Positions 35,676-44,954 are shown, numbered from the stretch's first letter. The stretch: 64,000 nt of DNA from Streptomyces sp. NBC_00461 (GCF_036013935.1 NZ_CP107902.1:4373001-4437000), one strand, 5' to 3'. Notes: generated by a model from the letters alone, not told the origin. Program-made: numbers and translations.

Positions 35676-35963
35676 ATGCGCAGCCTACTGGCCGCGGTCC
35701 TGAGCCTCTTCCTGCCTCCGCGCGGAGCGCACCGCACCGACGCGCCACCATCGCTCACCGCCCCTCCGCCCGCTACCGCTCCCGCGCGTCGGCCGAGGCC
35801 GCGCCCCCTGGACCACATCGCCGCCGACGGCCAGCCCCTGGTCCGGCCGTACCTCGTCGTATGGGAACGCGAGCGGGACGAACATGAGCGGCGTCTTCGG
35901 TGGGAGCGGCGCCGGGTGGCGTCCTCGCGCCAGGACCGCCTCCCCTGGGAGGTCGCCGTATGA
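35676..35963 (+). CDS. Small Pro/Arg-rich hypothetical protein
   Basis: The 95-residue protein has an N-terminal hydrophobic stretch (LLAAVLSLFLP), a Pro/Ala/Arg-rich middle and a charged helical C-terminus (LVVWERERDEHERRLRWERRR). ATG 35676 has AAAGGAG upstream. Its stop overlaps the next ATG (ATGA). Function unknown; with the divergent GntR gene it forms a cassette. Confidence 0.75.
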   Translation: MRSLLAAVLSLFLPPRGAHRTDAPPSLTAPPPATAPARRPRPRPLDHIAADGQPLVRPYLVVWERERDEHERRLRWERRRVASSRQDRLPWEVAV

Positions 35964-36217
35964 GCGCGAGCCGCCCCCGCAGCCTCGGCGTCGACCCGGC
36001 CACCGGCAAGGAGGCGTTCGTGATCGCCCGCCGCGGCAGTCTCCTGGACGCGCTGGCCGACGCACACGCCCTGGAGGGCGCCGCCGTCCTGGCGGCGGTC
36101 GTCGGTGCCGTACTGGAGGCGGGCAAGGCGTCGGACGCCGAACTCGCCGCCCTCGTAACGCCGTTGCACGCAGCTCTCGACGAATGCGTCAGCATGATGG
36201 CGGCCGGCAGGGAGTGA
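35960..36217 (+). CDS. Small helical hypothetical protein
   Basis: The 85-residue protein has SLGVDPATGKEAFVIARRG followed by two Ala-rich helices (LLDALADAHALEGAAVLAAV). It is coupled to the upstream gene by ATGA. Family not recognised. The 253 bases downstream, to 36470, show no supported gene. Confidence 0.72.
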   Translation: MSASRPRSLGVDPATGKEAFVIARRGSLLDALADAHALEGAAVLAAVVGAVLEAGKASDAELAALVTPLHAALDECVSMMAAGRE

Positions 36218-36470
36218 CGGCGTAGAAGCATTGCCACACACCACTACGGCGACGGCCGGCGCATCGAAGCCGTGTGCCCGACGGCCCGAAGTGCGCCACA
36301 ACGCCGAGGACCGCGAGCACGCCGTGCCCTCGTCCGATCCGCAGATCTTGGCCACCGCTCCTCGTCCGCCGGCAGTGCCGGCGCGTCAGGCCGATGAGTT
36401 TGCCGGGTGCCCGCAGTCTTCCCTGTGGAACGGCGGATCCCGGTGTCACGGAGGAGAGGTGGAGGCCAGG

Positions 36471-37055
36471 ATGACCACTCCGATTCGGCTGTACATGTCG
36501 ATGTCGCTCGACGGCTACATCGCCGGCCCGGACGATCGGCCAGGGCAGGAACTCGGACGCGACGGGGGGCGGCTTTTCAACTGGCTCGACGACCGGGAGT
36601 CCGACGGTCCGAGCGGCCAGGTCTACCGTGAGGCGCTGGCGACCGGCGCGGTGATCTCCGGCCGTCGGACCTTCGAACTCGCCGGGCGCTGGCAGGGCGA
36701 CCACCACGACGGCGTGCCGATCTTCGTCCTCACCCACCGGGTGGAGGACGGGGACGTACCACCCGGTCACGCGCGTTTCGTCACCGATGTCGAGGACTGC
36801 GCCCGCCAGGCTCGCGCGGCGGCCGGGGACCGGCCGGTCATGGTTCATGGGGCGCAGGCGGCCCAGGCACTCCTCCGAGCCGGGCAGATGGACGAGATGG
36901 AGATCCGCCTGGTTCAGGTCCTCCTCGGGGACGGCCGAAGGCTGTTCGACCACCTCGGTAGTGAGCACATCGAACTCGACCTCGTCCGACGGCTTGAGGA
37001 CCGAGACGTCACGCACCTTCGCTACCGGGTGTGCCGACCCGAGGTGGCCGCGTGA
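36471..37055 (+). CDS. RibD C-terminal/dihydrofolate-reductase-family protein
   Basis: The 194-residue protein has the DHFR-like fold of RibD: RLYMSMSLDGYIAGPDD at the N-terminus, GAVISGRRTFE, and VMVHGAQAAQALLRAGQMDEMEIRLVQVLLG in the second half. It is a stand-alone NAD(P)H reductase-like protein of unknown substrate. GGAGGCCAGG precedes ATG 36471. Its stop overlaps the next GTG (GTGA). Confidence 0.86.
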   Translation: MTTPIRLYMSMSLDGYIAGPDDRPGQELGRDGGRLFNWLDDRESDGPSGQVYREALATGAVISGRRTFELAGRWQGDHHDGVPIFVLTHRVEDGDVPPGHARFVTDVEDCARQARAAAGDRPVMVHGAQAAQALLRAGQMDEMEIRLVQVLLGDGRRLFDHLGSEHIELDLVRRLEDRDVTHLRYRVCRPEVAA

Positions 37056-37465
37056 AGACGCTCTTCGTCGCCTACCGCGTCACCGACCTGGACGGCTCGC
37101 TGGGCTTCTACACCGCCTTGGGCTACGTCGAGCTGGGCAGAGTCGACGCCGTCGACGGGAGTCTCCTCGTGATCCTCAGGTTCCCCGGCGAACCAGCGGC
37201 CTCGCTCGAACTGGTCCACCACCCCTCCGGCGGACCCGTCGACGTGGGCAGCGGTTTCGACCACCTCGCGATCCAGGTGGAAACGCTGGCCACCACCCTG
37301 GAGACGCTGGTCGGAGCCGGCCTGGAGCCGGAGCCTGTCCAGTATCCGGGCGGCCCGCACGGCCCGAAGACCTCGTGGCTCACCGACCCGGACGGATACC
37401 GGATCGAGTTGGTCGAGTGGCCGTCCGGACATCCCAACGGCATCACCGCAGCGGACTTCTCCTGA
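37052..37465 (+). CDS. VOC/glyoxalase-family protein
   Basis: The 137-residue protein comprises two beta-alpha-beta-beta-beta units: VTDLDGSLGFYTALGY with Glu in LELVHHP, then GFDHLAIQVE and DPDGYRIELVEW. The His/Glu metal-site positions resemble lactoylglutathione lyase, but substrate is unknown. It is coupled to the RibD-like gene, suggesting joint use, perhaps in detoxification. Confidence 0.86.
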   Translation: MKTLFVAYRVTDLDGSLGFYTALGYVELGRVDAVDGSLLVILRFPGEPAASLELVHHPSGGPVDVGSGFDHLAIQVETLATTLETLVGAGLEPEPVQYPGGPHGPKTSWLTDPDGYRIELVEWPSGHPNGITAADFS

Positions 37466-37546
37466 GGCAGTCACGGCGAGTGGAGTGACGAGGCCCGCCG
37501 GCGAGCGGCCTCACGATCTGGCCGACGGCCCCCGCTCTTACGGCTA

Positions 37547-38107
37547 TTACGGTGCGATGGCTTTGAGCCAGTCCTCGACGGCGACGACATCCGCCCACTG
37601 CGGGAACAGCTTTTCGGTGAGCATCCGGTGCACCTCGGGGTCGGTGTCGAGGCAGGCATCCGCCAGGACGGTGAGGCCGAAGTCCAGGTCGATGGCGCGC
37701 CACAGGGTGGACAGCACGACGGCGCTGGTGGCGATGCCGGTGAGAACGAGGCTGTCGATGTCGCGAGCCCTGAGTACCAGGTCGAGGTCGCTGCCGGAGA
37801 ACGCGCTCCCCCGCCTCTTGGTCACCACCACGTCGCCCTGCCGGGGCGCGACATCGGGATGGATCTCGGTGCCAGGAGCCCCCTCGGTGAACAGGCCGGA
37901 CCGCACGACATTGGTCATCACCTTGTTGCGAGGGCTGACTTCCGGATCACCCGGCCGTAACCCCATCACCACGTAGATCACGGGGATGCCGGCAGCCCGG
38001 GCACCGTCGATCGCCCCGCGCAAGCGCGGCAGATACCCGGAACCGTCGTCGGCGATGGCCACGACGTCCCGTTGGACGTCCATCACCAGAAATGCGCTGT
38101 TCGCCAT
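37547..38107 (-). CDS. Isochorismatase-like cysteine-hydrolase family protein (Cys missing)
   Basis: The 186-residue protein has LVMDVQRDVV (catalytic Asp) and VVTKRRGSAFSGSDL (catalytic Lys). In LTGIATSAVVLSTLW the position usually held by the nucleophile Cys is not Cys. True isochorismatases also lack a Cys, so either a non-Cys activity or an inactive enzyme is possible. ATG 38107 has GGGAGGGG upstream. Confidence 0.84.
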   Translation of the reverse strand: MANSAFLVMDVQRDVVAIADDGSGYLPRLRGAIDGARAAGIPVIYVVMGLRPGDPEVSPRNKVMTNVVRSGLFTEGAPGTEIHPDVAPRQGDVVVTKRRGSAFSGSDLDLVLRARDIDSLVLTGIATSAVVLSTLWRAIDLDFGLTVLADACLDTDPEVHRMLTEKLFPQWADVVAVEDWLKAIAP

Positions 38108-38237
38108 GCTTGCCGCCCCTCCCTTCTCCGTTGGGAAACAAGAGCAAGTCTGGTGGACCGGCCGGCCCGCGGTGCGGGTTTCGGAGATCCGCTCCAACCG
38201 CCGGCCCGGCGAACCCACCTGCTCACGGCGCCGGGCC

Positions 38238-39596
38238 TCAGCCCACCATCGCGAGCTTCCCCACGCCCTCGCTCGACCGCCGCCGGATCACCAGCGCCAT
38301 CAGTGCCGCCACCGCGCACAACGCGCCGGACATGTACCACACCATGTCGTACGAGCCGAAGGCGTCGCGGGCGACGCCGCCGAGGAAGGCCACGAGTGCG
38401 GCGCCGACCTGGTGGGAGGCGAGGACCCAGCCGAAGACGATCGCGCTGTCGTCGCCGTACTGCTCGCGGCACAGGGCGACGGTGGGCGGGACGGTGGCGA
38501 CCCAGTCGAGGCCGTAGAAGACGATGAAGAACAGCATCGGCGGGTGGACGCTCGGGGCCAGCAGCATGGGCAGGAAGAGGAGGGAGATGCCGCGCAGGGC
38601 GTAGTAGACGGCCAGCAGGCGGCGCGGTTCGAAGCGGTCGGTGAACCAGCCGGACGCGATCGTGCCGACGACGTCGAAGACCCCGATGACCGCGAGCAGC
38701 GAGGCCGCCGCAGTGATGGGCATGCCGTGGTCGTGGGCGGCGGGCACGAAGTGGGTCTGGATCAGGCCGTTGGTGGAGGCGCCGCAGATCGCGAAGGTGC
38801 CGGCCAGCAGCCAGAAGGTGCCCGTGCGGGAGGCCGAGGACAGCACGGTCACGGCCCGGCGGGCGGCGCCCACGGCGGGCGCGGGCTTGGGCACGAACTC
38901 CGTGGCCCCGTACGGCTTCACGCCCACGTCCGCCGGGTGGTCGCGCAGCAGCAGCCAGACGAAGGGGACGACCGCGAGGGCGGCGAGGGCCACCGTGACG
39001 GCCGCCGGGCGCCAGCCGTGCTTCTCGACGATCCACGACAGCAGCGGCAGGAAGATCAGCTGGCCGGAGGCGGAGGCGGCGGTGAGGATGCCGGTGACCA
39101 GGCCGCGGCGCTCGGTGAACCAGCGGTTGGTGACCGTCGCCGCGAAGGCGAGGGCCATCGAGCCGGAGCCCAGGCCGACCAGCAGACCCCAGCACAGCAT
39201 CAGCTGCCAGGCCGCCGTCATCCACACCGTCAGACCCGAGCCGAGCGCGATGACGGTCAGGGCCACGGCCACGACCTTGCGGATGCCGAAGCGGTCCATC
39301 AGTGCCGCCGCGAAGGGGGCGGTGAGGCCGTACAGCGCCAGGTTGACGGAGACCGCCGCGCCGATCGTGCCGCGCGACCAGCCGAAGTCCTGGTTCAACG
39401 GGTCGATGAGCAGACCGGGGAGGGAGCGGAAGGCGGCCGCGCCGATGATCGTCACGAAGGTGACGGCGGCGACGAACCAGGCGCGGTGCGGTGACATCTT
39501 GTGGCTCCGCCACAGGTGGATGCGAGGGGTTCGCTCGGACTCGGGAGCCGTGCCGGCCGGCGCGGGTTCGGTTGTCTGGGTCACGACATAGAGCAT
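38238..39596 (-). CDS. MFS transporter
   Basis: The protein has about 452 residues and 12 predicted helices. The first loop reads LMDRFGIRKVVAV, and the layout resembles OxlT/monocarboxylate-type MFS carriers (NRWFTERRGLVTGILTAASASGQL). It is divergent from the GlxA-like regulator, 59 bases away, which probably controls it. Start uncertain: ATG 39596 or the GTG of VTQTTEP a few codons later; neither has a good ribosome-binding site. Confidence 0.87.
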   Translation of the reverse strand: MLYVVTQTTEPAPAGTAPESERTPRIHLWRSHKMSPHRAWFVAAVTFVTIIGAAAFRSLPGLLIDPLNQDFGWSRGTIGAAVSVNLALYGLTAPFAAALMDRFGIRKVVAVALTVIALGSGLTVWMTAAWQLMLCWGLLVGLGSGSMALAFAATVTNRWFTERRGLVTGILTAASASGQLIFLPLLSWIVEKHGWRPAAVTVALAALAVVPFVWLLLRDHPADVGVKPYGATEFVPKPAPAVGAARRAVTVLSSASRTGTFWLLAGTFAICGASTNGLIQTHFVPAAHDHGMPITAAASLLAVIGVFDVVGTIASGWFTDRFEPRRLLAVYYALRGISLLFLPMLLAPSVHPPMLFFIVFYGLDWVATVPPTVALCREQYGDDSAIVFGWVLASHQVGAALVAFLGGVARDAFGSYDMVWYMSGALCAVAALMALVIRRRSSEGVGKLAMVG

Positions 39597-39655
39597 CCAG
39601 GCCGGAACCGGGCGCCTCCACTGGCCCGAAGGACAGCATTCGTTAGGATCGGGCC

Positions 39656-40762
39656 ATGAGCAGTGAGCCGAGTGCCCCGGAGTTCCGCCCCCACCGTGTG
39701 GTCGTCCTCGCCCTCGACGGCCTGCTCCCCTTCGAGTTGGGCATCCCGCACCGCATCTTCGGCCGCCCCAGGGACGCCCGGGGGCGGCATCTGTACGAGG
39801 TGGTCACCTGCTCGATCCGGCCGCCCGGCCCGGTGCAGACCGACGCCGACTTCGCCATCCAGGTCGAGCGGGGCCCGGAGGCCCTGGCCACCGCGGACAC
39901 CGTGATCGTCCCGGCGTCGTACGAACTCGGCCCGGTCTTCGAGCGGGGCGTCCTCACCGATGAACTGGCCGCCGCCCTCGCCCACATCCGCCCCGGCACC
40001 CGGCTCGCCTCCATCTGCACGGGTGTGTTCGTCCTGGCCGCCGCCGGCTATCTCGACGGCCGCCGCGCGACCACGCACTGGGCGGAGACCGACCAGCTTC
40101 AGCGGCTCTTCCCGCAGATCGACGTCGACCCGAACGTCCTGTTCATCGACGACGGCGACGTGCTGACCTCGGCCGGTGTCGCGGCCGGCCTCGACCTGTG
40201 CCTGCACATGGTGCGCCGCGACCACGGCACGGCCGTCGCCAACGACATCGCCCGCCGCACCGTCGTACCGCCCCACCGCGACGGCGGCCAGGCGCAGTAC
40301 ATCCACCGCCCGGTGCCGGAACCGCAGGTGGCGACCACGCGGGGAGCCCGCGCCTGGGCGCTGGGCCGTCTGCACGAGCCGATCCAGTTGCGTGACATGG
40401 CCGCGCAGGAGTCCATGTCGGTGCGGACCTTCACCCGCCGTTTCCGCGAGGAGGTCGGCGTCAGCCCCGGCCAGTGGCTCACCCAGCAGCGCGTGGAGCG
40501 GGCCCGGCACCTGCTGGAGTCCAGCGACCTCTCCGTCGACCAGGTCGCCCAGGACGCCGGGTTCGGTACGGCCCAGTCGATGCGGCAGCACCTTCAGGCG
40601 GCGCTCGGGGTGACTCCGACCAGCTATCGGCGCACCTTCCGGGACGGTGGCGCGAGGGGTGCCGGAGGCGGCTCCCGCCCCGCTCAGAACGTCAGCACTC
40701 CGCGGGCCACGCGTCCCGCCTCCGCGTCCGCCCTCGCCTTCTCGAAGTCCTCGACCGGGTAG
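39656..40762 (+). CDS. GlxA-type AraC-family regulator with DJ-1/PfpI domain
   Basis: The 368-residue protein has an N-terminal DJ-1/PfpI-like domain (VVVLALDGLLPFELGIPHRIFG, SICTGVFVLAAAGYLDG) and a C-terminal AraC double helix-turn-helix (LRDMAAQESMSVRTFTRRF, DQVAQDAGFGTAQSMRQHL). The last 26 codons run antisense over the 3' end of the alcohol dehydrogenase gene. It is divergent from the MFS gene, its likely target. Start ATG 39656 with AGGATC upstream. Confidence 0.88.
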   Translation: MSSEPSAPEFRPHRVVVLALDGLLPFELGIPHRIFGRPRDARGRHLYEVVTCSIRPPGPVQTDADFAIQVERGPEALATADTVIVPASYELGPVFERGVLTDELAAALAHIRPGTRLASICTGVFVLAAAGYLDGRRATTHWAETDQLQRLFPQIDVDPNVLFIDDGDVLTSAGVAAGLDLCLHMVRRDHGTAVANDIARRTVVPPHRDGGQAQYIHRPVPEPQVATTRGARAWALGRLHEPIQLRDMAAQESMSVRTFTRRFREEVGVSPGQWLTQQRVERARHLLESSDLSVDQVAQDAGFGTAQSMRQHLQAALGVTPTSYRRTFRDGGARGAGGGSRPAQNVSTPRATRPASASALAFSKSSTG

Positions 40763-41733
40763 GTCTCGGTGACCAGTTCGTCCAGCAGCAGCCGGCCCGC
40801 CCGGTACAGCTCCGCGTAGACGGCGATGTCCCGCTGCGGACGCGAAGAGCCGTACCGGCAGCCCAGGATGGACTTGTCCAGGTACATCGAGGAGACGAGG
40901 AAGGACGCCTGCGCGGTCGCCGGAGGGACACCGAGGAGCACCGCCTGTCCGTGCCGGTCCAGCAGATCGATCGCCTGCCGGATCAGCTCCACCCGCCCGA
41001 CGCACTCGAAGGCGTGGTCGGCGCCCGTGGGCAGGATCTCCTTCACCCCCTCGGTCGAGGTCAGGAAGTGCGTCGCCCCGAACTGCCGGGCCACGGCCTC
41101 CTTCGCCGGGTTCGCGTCGACGGCGACGATCCGCAGCGCACCCGCGATCCGCGCGCCCTGGATGACGTTGAGCCCGATGCCGCCGGTGCCGATGACCAGC
41201 ACGCTGTCCCCGCGATCCACGCGGGCCCGGTTGAGCACGGCGCCCACCCCCGTCAGCACGCCGCACCCGATCAAAGCGGCGGACGGCAGGGGAATGTCCT
41301 TGGGAATCCGGATCGCCTGCACGGCCTTCACCACGGTCCGTTCCGCGAAGGCGGAGTTGGAGGCGAACTGGAAGACGGGCCGCCCGCCCTGGACGAACGG
41401 CTGCCCGGGACGCCCGATCGCCTGCCGGCACATCGTGGGCCGCCCCCGGTCGCACTCCGCGCAGGCACCGCAGTTGGCGAGCGTGGACAGCGAGACATGG
41501 TCCCCGGGTACGACATGCGTGACGCCCGCGCCGACGGCCTCCACCACCCCCGCCCCCTCATGCCCCAGCACCACGGGAACGGGGAACGGTATGGTCCCGT
41601 CCACCACGGACAGATCGCTGTGGCACAGCCCGGCCGCCGAGATCGCGACCAGCACCTCCCCCGGCCCCGGATCCCGGACCTCCAGGTCGTCGACCACGTC
41701 GACCCGCTTGCCGTCGAACACCACACCGCGCAT
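40684..41733 (-). CDS. Zinc-dependent alcohol dehydrogenase (MDR superfamily)
   Basis: The 349-residue protein has catalytic zinc ligands Cys37 (AAGLCHSD) and His58 (LGHEGAG), structural-zinc Cys88, Cys91, Cys94 and Cys102, and the NAD motif VIGTGGIGLNVI. It oxidises a primary or secondary alcohol with NAD or, as some relatives do, with a tightly bound cofactor. Its ATG overlaps the stop of the acyl-CoA dehydrogenase gene (TGATG). It is the last gene of the leftward operon starting with the SDR at 43905. Confidence 0.9.
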   Translation of the reverse strand: MRGVVFDGKRVDVVDDLEVRDPGPGEVLVAISAAGLCHSDLSVVDGTIPFPVPVVLGHEGAGVVEAVGAGVTHVVPGDHVSLSTLANCGACAECDRGRPTMCRQAIGRPGQPFVQGGRPVFQFASNSAFAERTVVKAVQAIRIPKDIPLPSAALIGCGVLTGVGAVLNRARVDRGDSVLVIGTGGIGLNVIQGARIAGALRIVAVDANPAKEAVARQFGATHFLTSTEGVKEILPTGADHAFECVGRVELIRQAIDLLDRHGQAVLLGVPPATAQASFLVSSMYLDKSILGCRYGSSRPQRDIAVYAELYRAGRLLLDELVTETYPVEDFEKARADAEAGRVARGVLTF

Positions 41734-42881
41734 CAGACGCCCCCCTTGGGCTCCCTGGGCAGACCGAGCACGCGCTCGGCGATGATCGTGCGCTGAATCT
41801 GGTCCGAGCCGCCGTAGATGGTGTCGGCCCGGGAGAACAGGAACTGGTGCTGCATCGCGTCGAGTTCGTACGGCGACGCGAGCGACCAGTCGGCCGGACC
41901 GACCCCGGCCGTGGCCCCCCGCACCTGCATGGCCAGCTCCCCGAGCCGCTGATGCCAGCCGCCCCACAGCAGCTTGGCCACACTGGGCGCCCCGGCTCCC
42001 CCCGAACTCCCCAGCGTACGAAGGGCGTTCCACCGCATGACTCGCAACTCCGCCCATTGCCGCACCAGCCGCTCCCGTACGACGGGATCCCGCACGGCAC
42101 CGGACCGCACGGCCGCCCGCACCACCCGGCCCAACTCCTCGGCGAACCCGATCTGCTGGGCCAGCGTGGAGACCCCCCGTTCGAAGCCGAGCAGACTCAT
42201 CGCCACCTTCCAGCCGCCGCCCTCACCGCCCACGACATGCTCCACGCGCGCGCGTGCCCCGTCGAAGAAGACCTCGTTGAACTCGCTCGTGCCGGTCATC
42301 TGCCGGATGGGTCGGACCTCGACGCACCCCGGCTGGTCCATGGGCACGAGCAGAAAGGTCAGCCCGTGGTGCCGCTGCGAACCGGGCTCGGTACGGGCCA
42401 GCACGAAGCACCAGTTCGCCTCGTGCGCCAGCGACGTCCAGATCTTCTGGCCCGTGATCCGGTAGTACGCCCCCTCCCGCACGGCGGCGGTCCGCACACC
42501 GGCCAGGTCCGAACCGGCACCGGGTTCGCTGTATCCCTGGCACCAGAGCTCGTCACCGGCGGCGACAGGAGGCAGGAAGCGGGCCTTCTGTTCGTCCGTG
42601 CCATGGGCCAGCAGGGTGGGCGCGAGGAGGTTCTCCCCGATGTGGCCCGAGCGCGGGGGCGCACCCGACCGGGCGTACTCCTCGGCCCAGGCAACCTGCT
42701 GGGTGAGCGTGGCGACCCGATTCCCGTAACCGCCTTCGGGCCAACCAAGACCGATCCACCCGGCCTTGCCCAAGGTGCGCTCCCAGACGCGCCGATCCTG
42801 TCCGGCCTCGGCGTGCTCGAAGAGCCACGCCCGAGCCTCGGCTCGAAACTCCTCATCCTCTGCGGCAAATCCGAAGTCCAC
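41733..42881 (-). CDS. Acyl-CoA dehydrogenase (FadE-like)
   Basis: The 382-residue ACAD has SEPGAGSDLAGVRTAAVR (flavin/substrate loop), WTSLAHEANWCFVLART, RQMTGTSEFNEVFFDGARV in the beta domain and RADTIYGGSDQIQRTIIAERVLGLP at the C-terminus. That GGSDQIQ end is typical of the homodimeric or heteromeric steroid/terpenoid-type FadE proteins. GTG 42881 has GGGAGGAG upstream. The 109-base gap to the SDR gene holds a repeat element (42920-42952). Confidence 0.9.
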   Translation of the reverse strand: MDFGFAAEDEEFRAEARAWLFEHAEAGQDRRVWERTLGKAGWIGLGWPEGGYGNRVATLTQQVAWAEEYARSGAPPRSGHIGENLLAPTLLAHGTDEQKARFLPPVAAGDELWCQGYSEPGAGSDLAGVRTAAVREGAYYRITGQKIWTSLAHEANWCFVLARTEPGSQRHHGLTFLLVPMDQPGCVEVRPIRQMTGTSEFNEVFFDGARARVEHVVGGEGGGWKVAMSLLGFERGVSTLAQQIGFAEELGRVVRAAVRSGAVRDPVVRERLVRQWAELRVMRWNALRTLGSSGGAGAPSVAKLLWGGWHQRLGELAMQVRGATAGVGPADWSLASPYELDAMQHQFLFSRADTIYGGSDQIQRTIIAERVLGLPREPKGGV

Positions 42882-42919
42882 GGGGTCTCCTCCCAGCGCC
42901 GGTCACAGCAACGGCCTCC

Positions 42920-42952
42920 AAGGGGCGCGGGGAACTGCGCGACCAGCCACGA
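42920..42952. repeat. Dispersed GC-rich repeat element, family A
   Basis: AAGGGGCGCGGGGAACTGCG and the following CGACCAGCCACGA recur at 54684-54729 as a perfect palindrome, and in a longer variant at 47091-47152. This is a common intergenic repeat in Streptomyces genomes, from memory. Confidence 0.65.
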
Positions 42953-42990
42953 CAGGCCCGCACCCGCCACACAACCCGCACACCCCCGAG

Positions 42991-43905
42991 TCATCGGGCG
43001 TTCGGCCGAGCCCCGTCCCGCGCCGCCTTCTCCAGGGCCTCCAGTCGCGACAGCATCGGCATCGGATCCACCCCCACCGACCCCGGCAAGAACTCCGCGA
43101 TCCGCTCCGGCGTCCACCCGCCGGAGGCGTACGCGGCACGCAGCTCCCGAGGCTGCGCCCACACCGCGATCTTCGGCCCCGCGATCGTGTACACCTGCCC
43201 GGTGATCGCCTGCTCCTTGGCCCGCTCCGACAGCAGGTACACGACCAGGGCGGCCACGTCCTCCGGCTCCCCGATCTCCGCCAGCTCCATGGGAACGTTC
43301 GCCGACATCCGCGTACGGGCGACGGGCGCGACCGCGTTGGCGCTCACCCCGTACTTGTTCAGCCCCAGGGCCGCACTGCGAACGAGCGAGATGATCCCGC
43401 CCTTCGCGGCGCTGTAGTTCGCCTGCGCGACCGACCCCTGATGATTGCCGCTGGTGAACCCGATGAGGGTCCCCGCCCGTTGCCCCCGCATCACCGCCGC
43501 GGCCGCCCGGAACACCGTGAACGTGCCCTTGAGATGCGTGGCCACGACCGGGTCCCACTCCTCCTCGGACATGTTGAACAGCATCCGCTCGCGCAGAATC
43601 CCGGCCACGCACACCACACCGTCGAGCCGTCCGTACGACGAGAGGGCCACGTCGACGACCCGCTGCCCGCCGGCCATCGTGGAGACGTCGTCGGCCACCG
43701 CGACCGCCTCACCGCCCGCCGCCTCGATCTCCTTGACGACAGCCTCGGCGACCTCGCTCGTCGGGGAGGCCCCGTCCATCGCCACGCCGTAGTCGTTGAC
43801 GACGACCTTCGCTCCCTCGGCCGCCGCGGCCAGCGCCACCGCGCGGCCGATGCCCCGCCCGGCGCCCGTCACGGCGACGATCTTGCCTGCCAAGAAGTTC
43901 CCCAC
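42991..43905 (-). CDS. Short-chain dehydrogenase/reductase
   Basis: The 304-residue SDR has VAVTGAGRGIGRAVALAAA (cofactor motif), the NDYGVAM segment, and SGNHQGSVAQANYSAAKGGI with the catalytic Ser/Tyr/Lys (Tyr-x3-Lys in YSAAK). The C-terminal extension resembles the MFE-2 type 3-hydroxyacyl-CoA dehydrogenases. GTG 43905 with GGGAAGGGG upstream. It is the first gene of a leftward SDR-ACAD-ADH operon, with operator site 9 directly upstream. Confidence 0.88.
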   Translation of the reverse strand: MGNFLAGKIVAVTGAGRGIGRAVALAAAAEGAKVVVNDYGVAMDGASPTSEVAEAVVKEIEAAGGEAVAVADDVSTMAGGQRVVDVALSSYGRLDGVVCVAGILRERMLFNMSEEEWDPVVATHLKGTFTVFRAAAAVMRGQRAGTLIGFTSGNHQGSVAQANYSAAKGGIISLVRSAALGLNKYGVSANAVAPVARTRMSANVPMELAEIGEPEDVAALVVYLLSERAKEQAITGQVYTIAGPKIAVWAQPRELRAAYASGGWTPERIAEFLPGSVGVDPMPMLSRLEALEKAARDGARPNAR

Positions 43906-43927
43906 GCCCGGCCCCTTCCCGCGGTTT

Positions 43928-43962
43928 CTGACGGACCGTTAGATTTTATGGCCCGTCAGATA
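43928..43962. promoter_or_regulatory. Palindromic operator (site 9) and half-site between SDR and cyclase genes
   Basis: CTGACGGACCGTTAG (43928-43942) has one mismatch. A half-site GCCCGTCAGATA follows at 43951-43962. They lie between the SDR start (43905) and the cyclase start (43990), so both could be controlled. Confidence 0.68.
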
Positions 43963-43989
43963 CCTGGAGACAAGCCCCGGGGAGGACCG

Positions 43990-44949
43990 ATGTCACAACC
44001 CATGCCAGGGTCGCCGTCACAACCCACGCTCCATCCGGAGTTCCACGCCATCGCCAAACGCGTGAACAACTGGGGGCGTTGGGGCGCCGACGACGAGATC
44101 GGCACCCTCAACCTGATCACCGACGAGGTCGTCCGGGAGGCCGCCGCGACCGTCCGCACCGGCCGCCGCATCCCCCTCGCCCTGCCTCTGAAGCAGGACG
44201 GCGTGCAGAACGGGATGATCCCGGGGCGGGTCAATCCGCTGCACGCGATGGTGCAGATCAACCAGGAGCTGTTCGGCCCGGGGACGGTGGCGTGCAGCGA
44301 CGACGCCGTGACCATGGGCCTCCAGGCCGCCACCCACTGGGACGCGCTGACCCATGTCTCGCACTCGGGCCGCCTCTACAACGGCCGCCCCGCCGACACC
44401 ATCACCCCGCACGGCGGCGCCGAGTTCAGCGGCATCGACAAGGCCCGGCACATCGTCTCGCGTGGGGTGCTGCTGGACGTCGCACGCGCGCGTGGCGTCG
44501 ACCGGCTGGAGGGCGGGCACGCGGTCACACCCGAGGACCTGGAGGCCGCCGAGGAGATGGCCGGTACGCGGGTGCGCGCCGGCGACATCGTGCTCGTACG
44601 GACCGGGCAGATCCAGGTCTATCTCGCCGGGGACAGGGACGCGTACGGCTACCCTTCACCCGGCCTGTCGGTCCGTACGCCGGAGTGGTTCCACGCGCGC
44701 GATGTCGCCGCCGTCGCCAATGACACCCTCACGTTCGAGATCTTTCCGCCCGAGATCGAGGATCTGTGGCTGCCCGTGCATGCGCTGGACCTGGTGGAGA
44801 TGGGGATGCTGCAGGGCCAGAACTGGAATCTCGAAGAGTTGTCCACAGCCTGTGGAGAAGTGGGCCGGTACGCCTTCCTGCTGTCGGCGATGCCCGAACC
44901 CTTCGTCGGCGCGACGGGGACTCCGGTGGCCCCCGTCGCCGTGCTGTGA
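43990..44949 (+). CDS. Cyclase-family (kynurenine-formamidase-like) metal hydrolase
   Basis: The 319-residue protein has the cyclase signature as ATHWDALTHVSHSG (near residue 115), which supplies the His and Asp metal ligands seen in KynB-type amide/lactone hydrolases. DEIGTLNLIT at the N-terminus and GYPSPGLSVRTPEWFH further on fit the family. It may hydrolyse a lactone produced by the monooxygenase steps. ATG 43990 has GGAGG 4 bases upstream. It is divergent from the SDR operon. Confidence 0.87.
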   Translation: MSQPMPGSPSQPTLHPEFHAIAKRVNNWGRWGADDEIGTLNLITDEVVREAAATVRTGRRIPLALPLKQDGVQNGMIPGRVNPLHAMVQINQELFGPGTVACSDDAVTMGLQAATHWDALTHVSHSGRLYNGRPADTITPHGGAEFSGIDKARHIVSRGVLLDVARARGVDRLEGGHAVTPEDLEAAEEMAGTRVRAGDIVLVRTGQIQVYLAGDRDAYGYPSPGLSVRTPEWFHARDVAAVANDTLTFEIFPPEIEDLWLPVHALDLVEMGMLQGQNWNLEELSTACGEVGRYAFLLSAMPEPFVGATGTPVAPVAVL

Positions 44950-44954
44950 AGGCC

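Noticed and set aside
43948..43990. ATG at 43948 as the cyclase start
   Set aside because: It lies within the operator region without a ribosome-binding site; ATG 43990 follows GGAGG.
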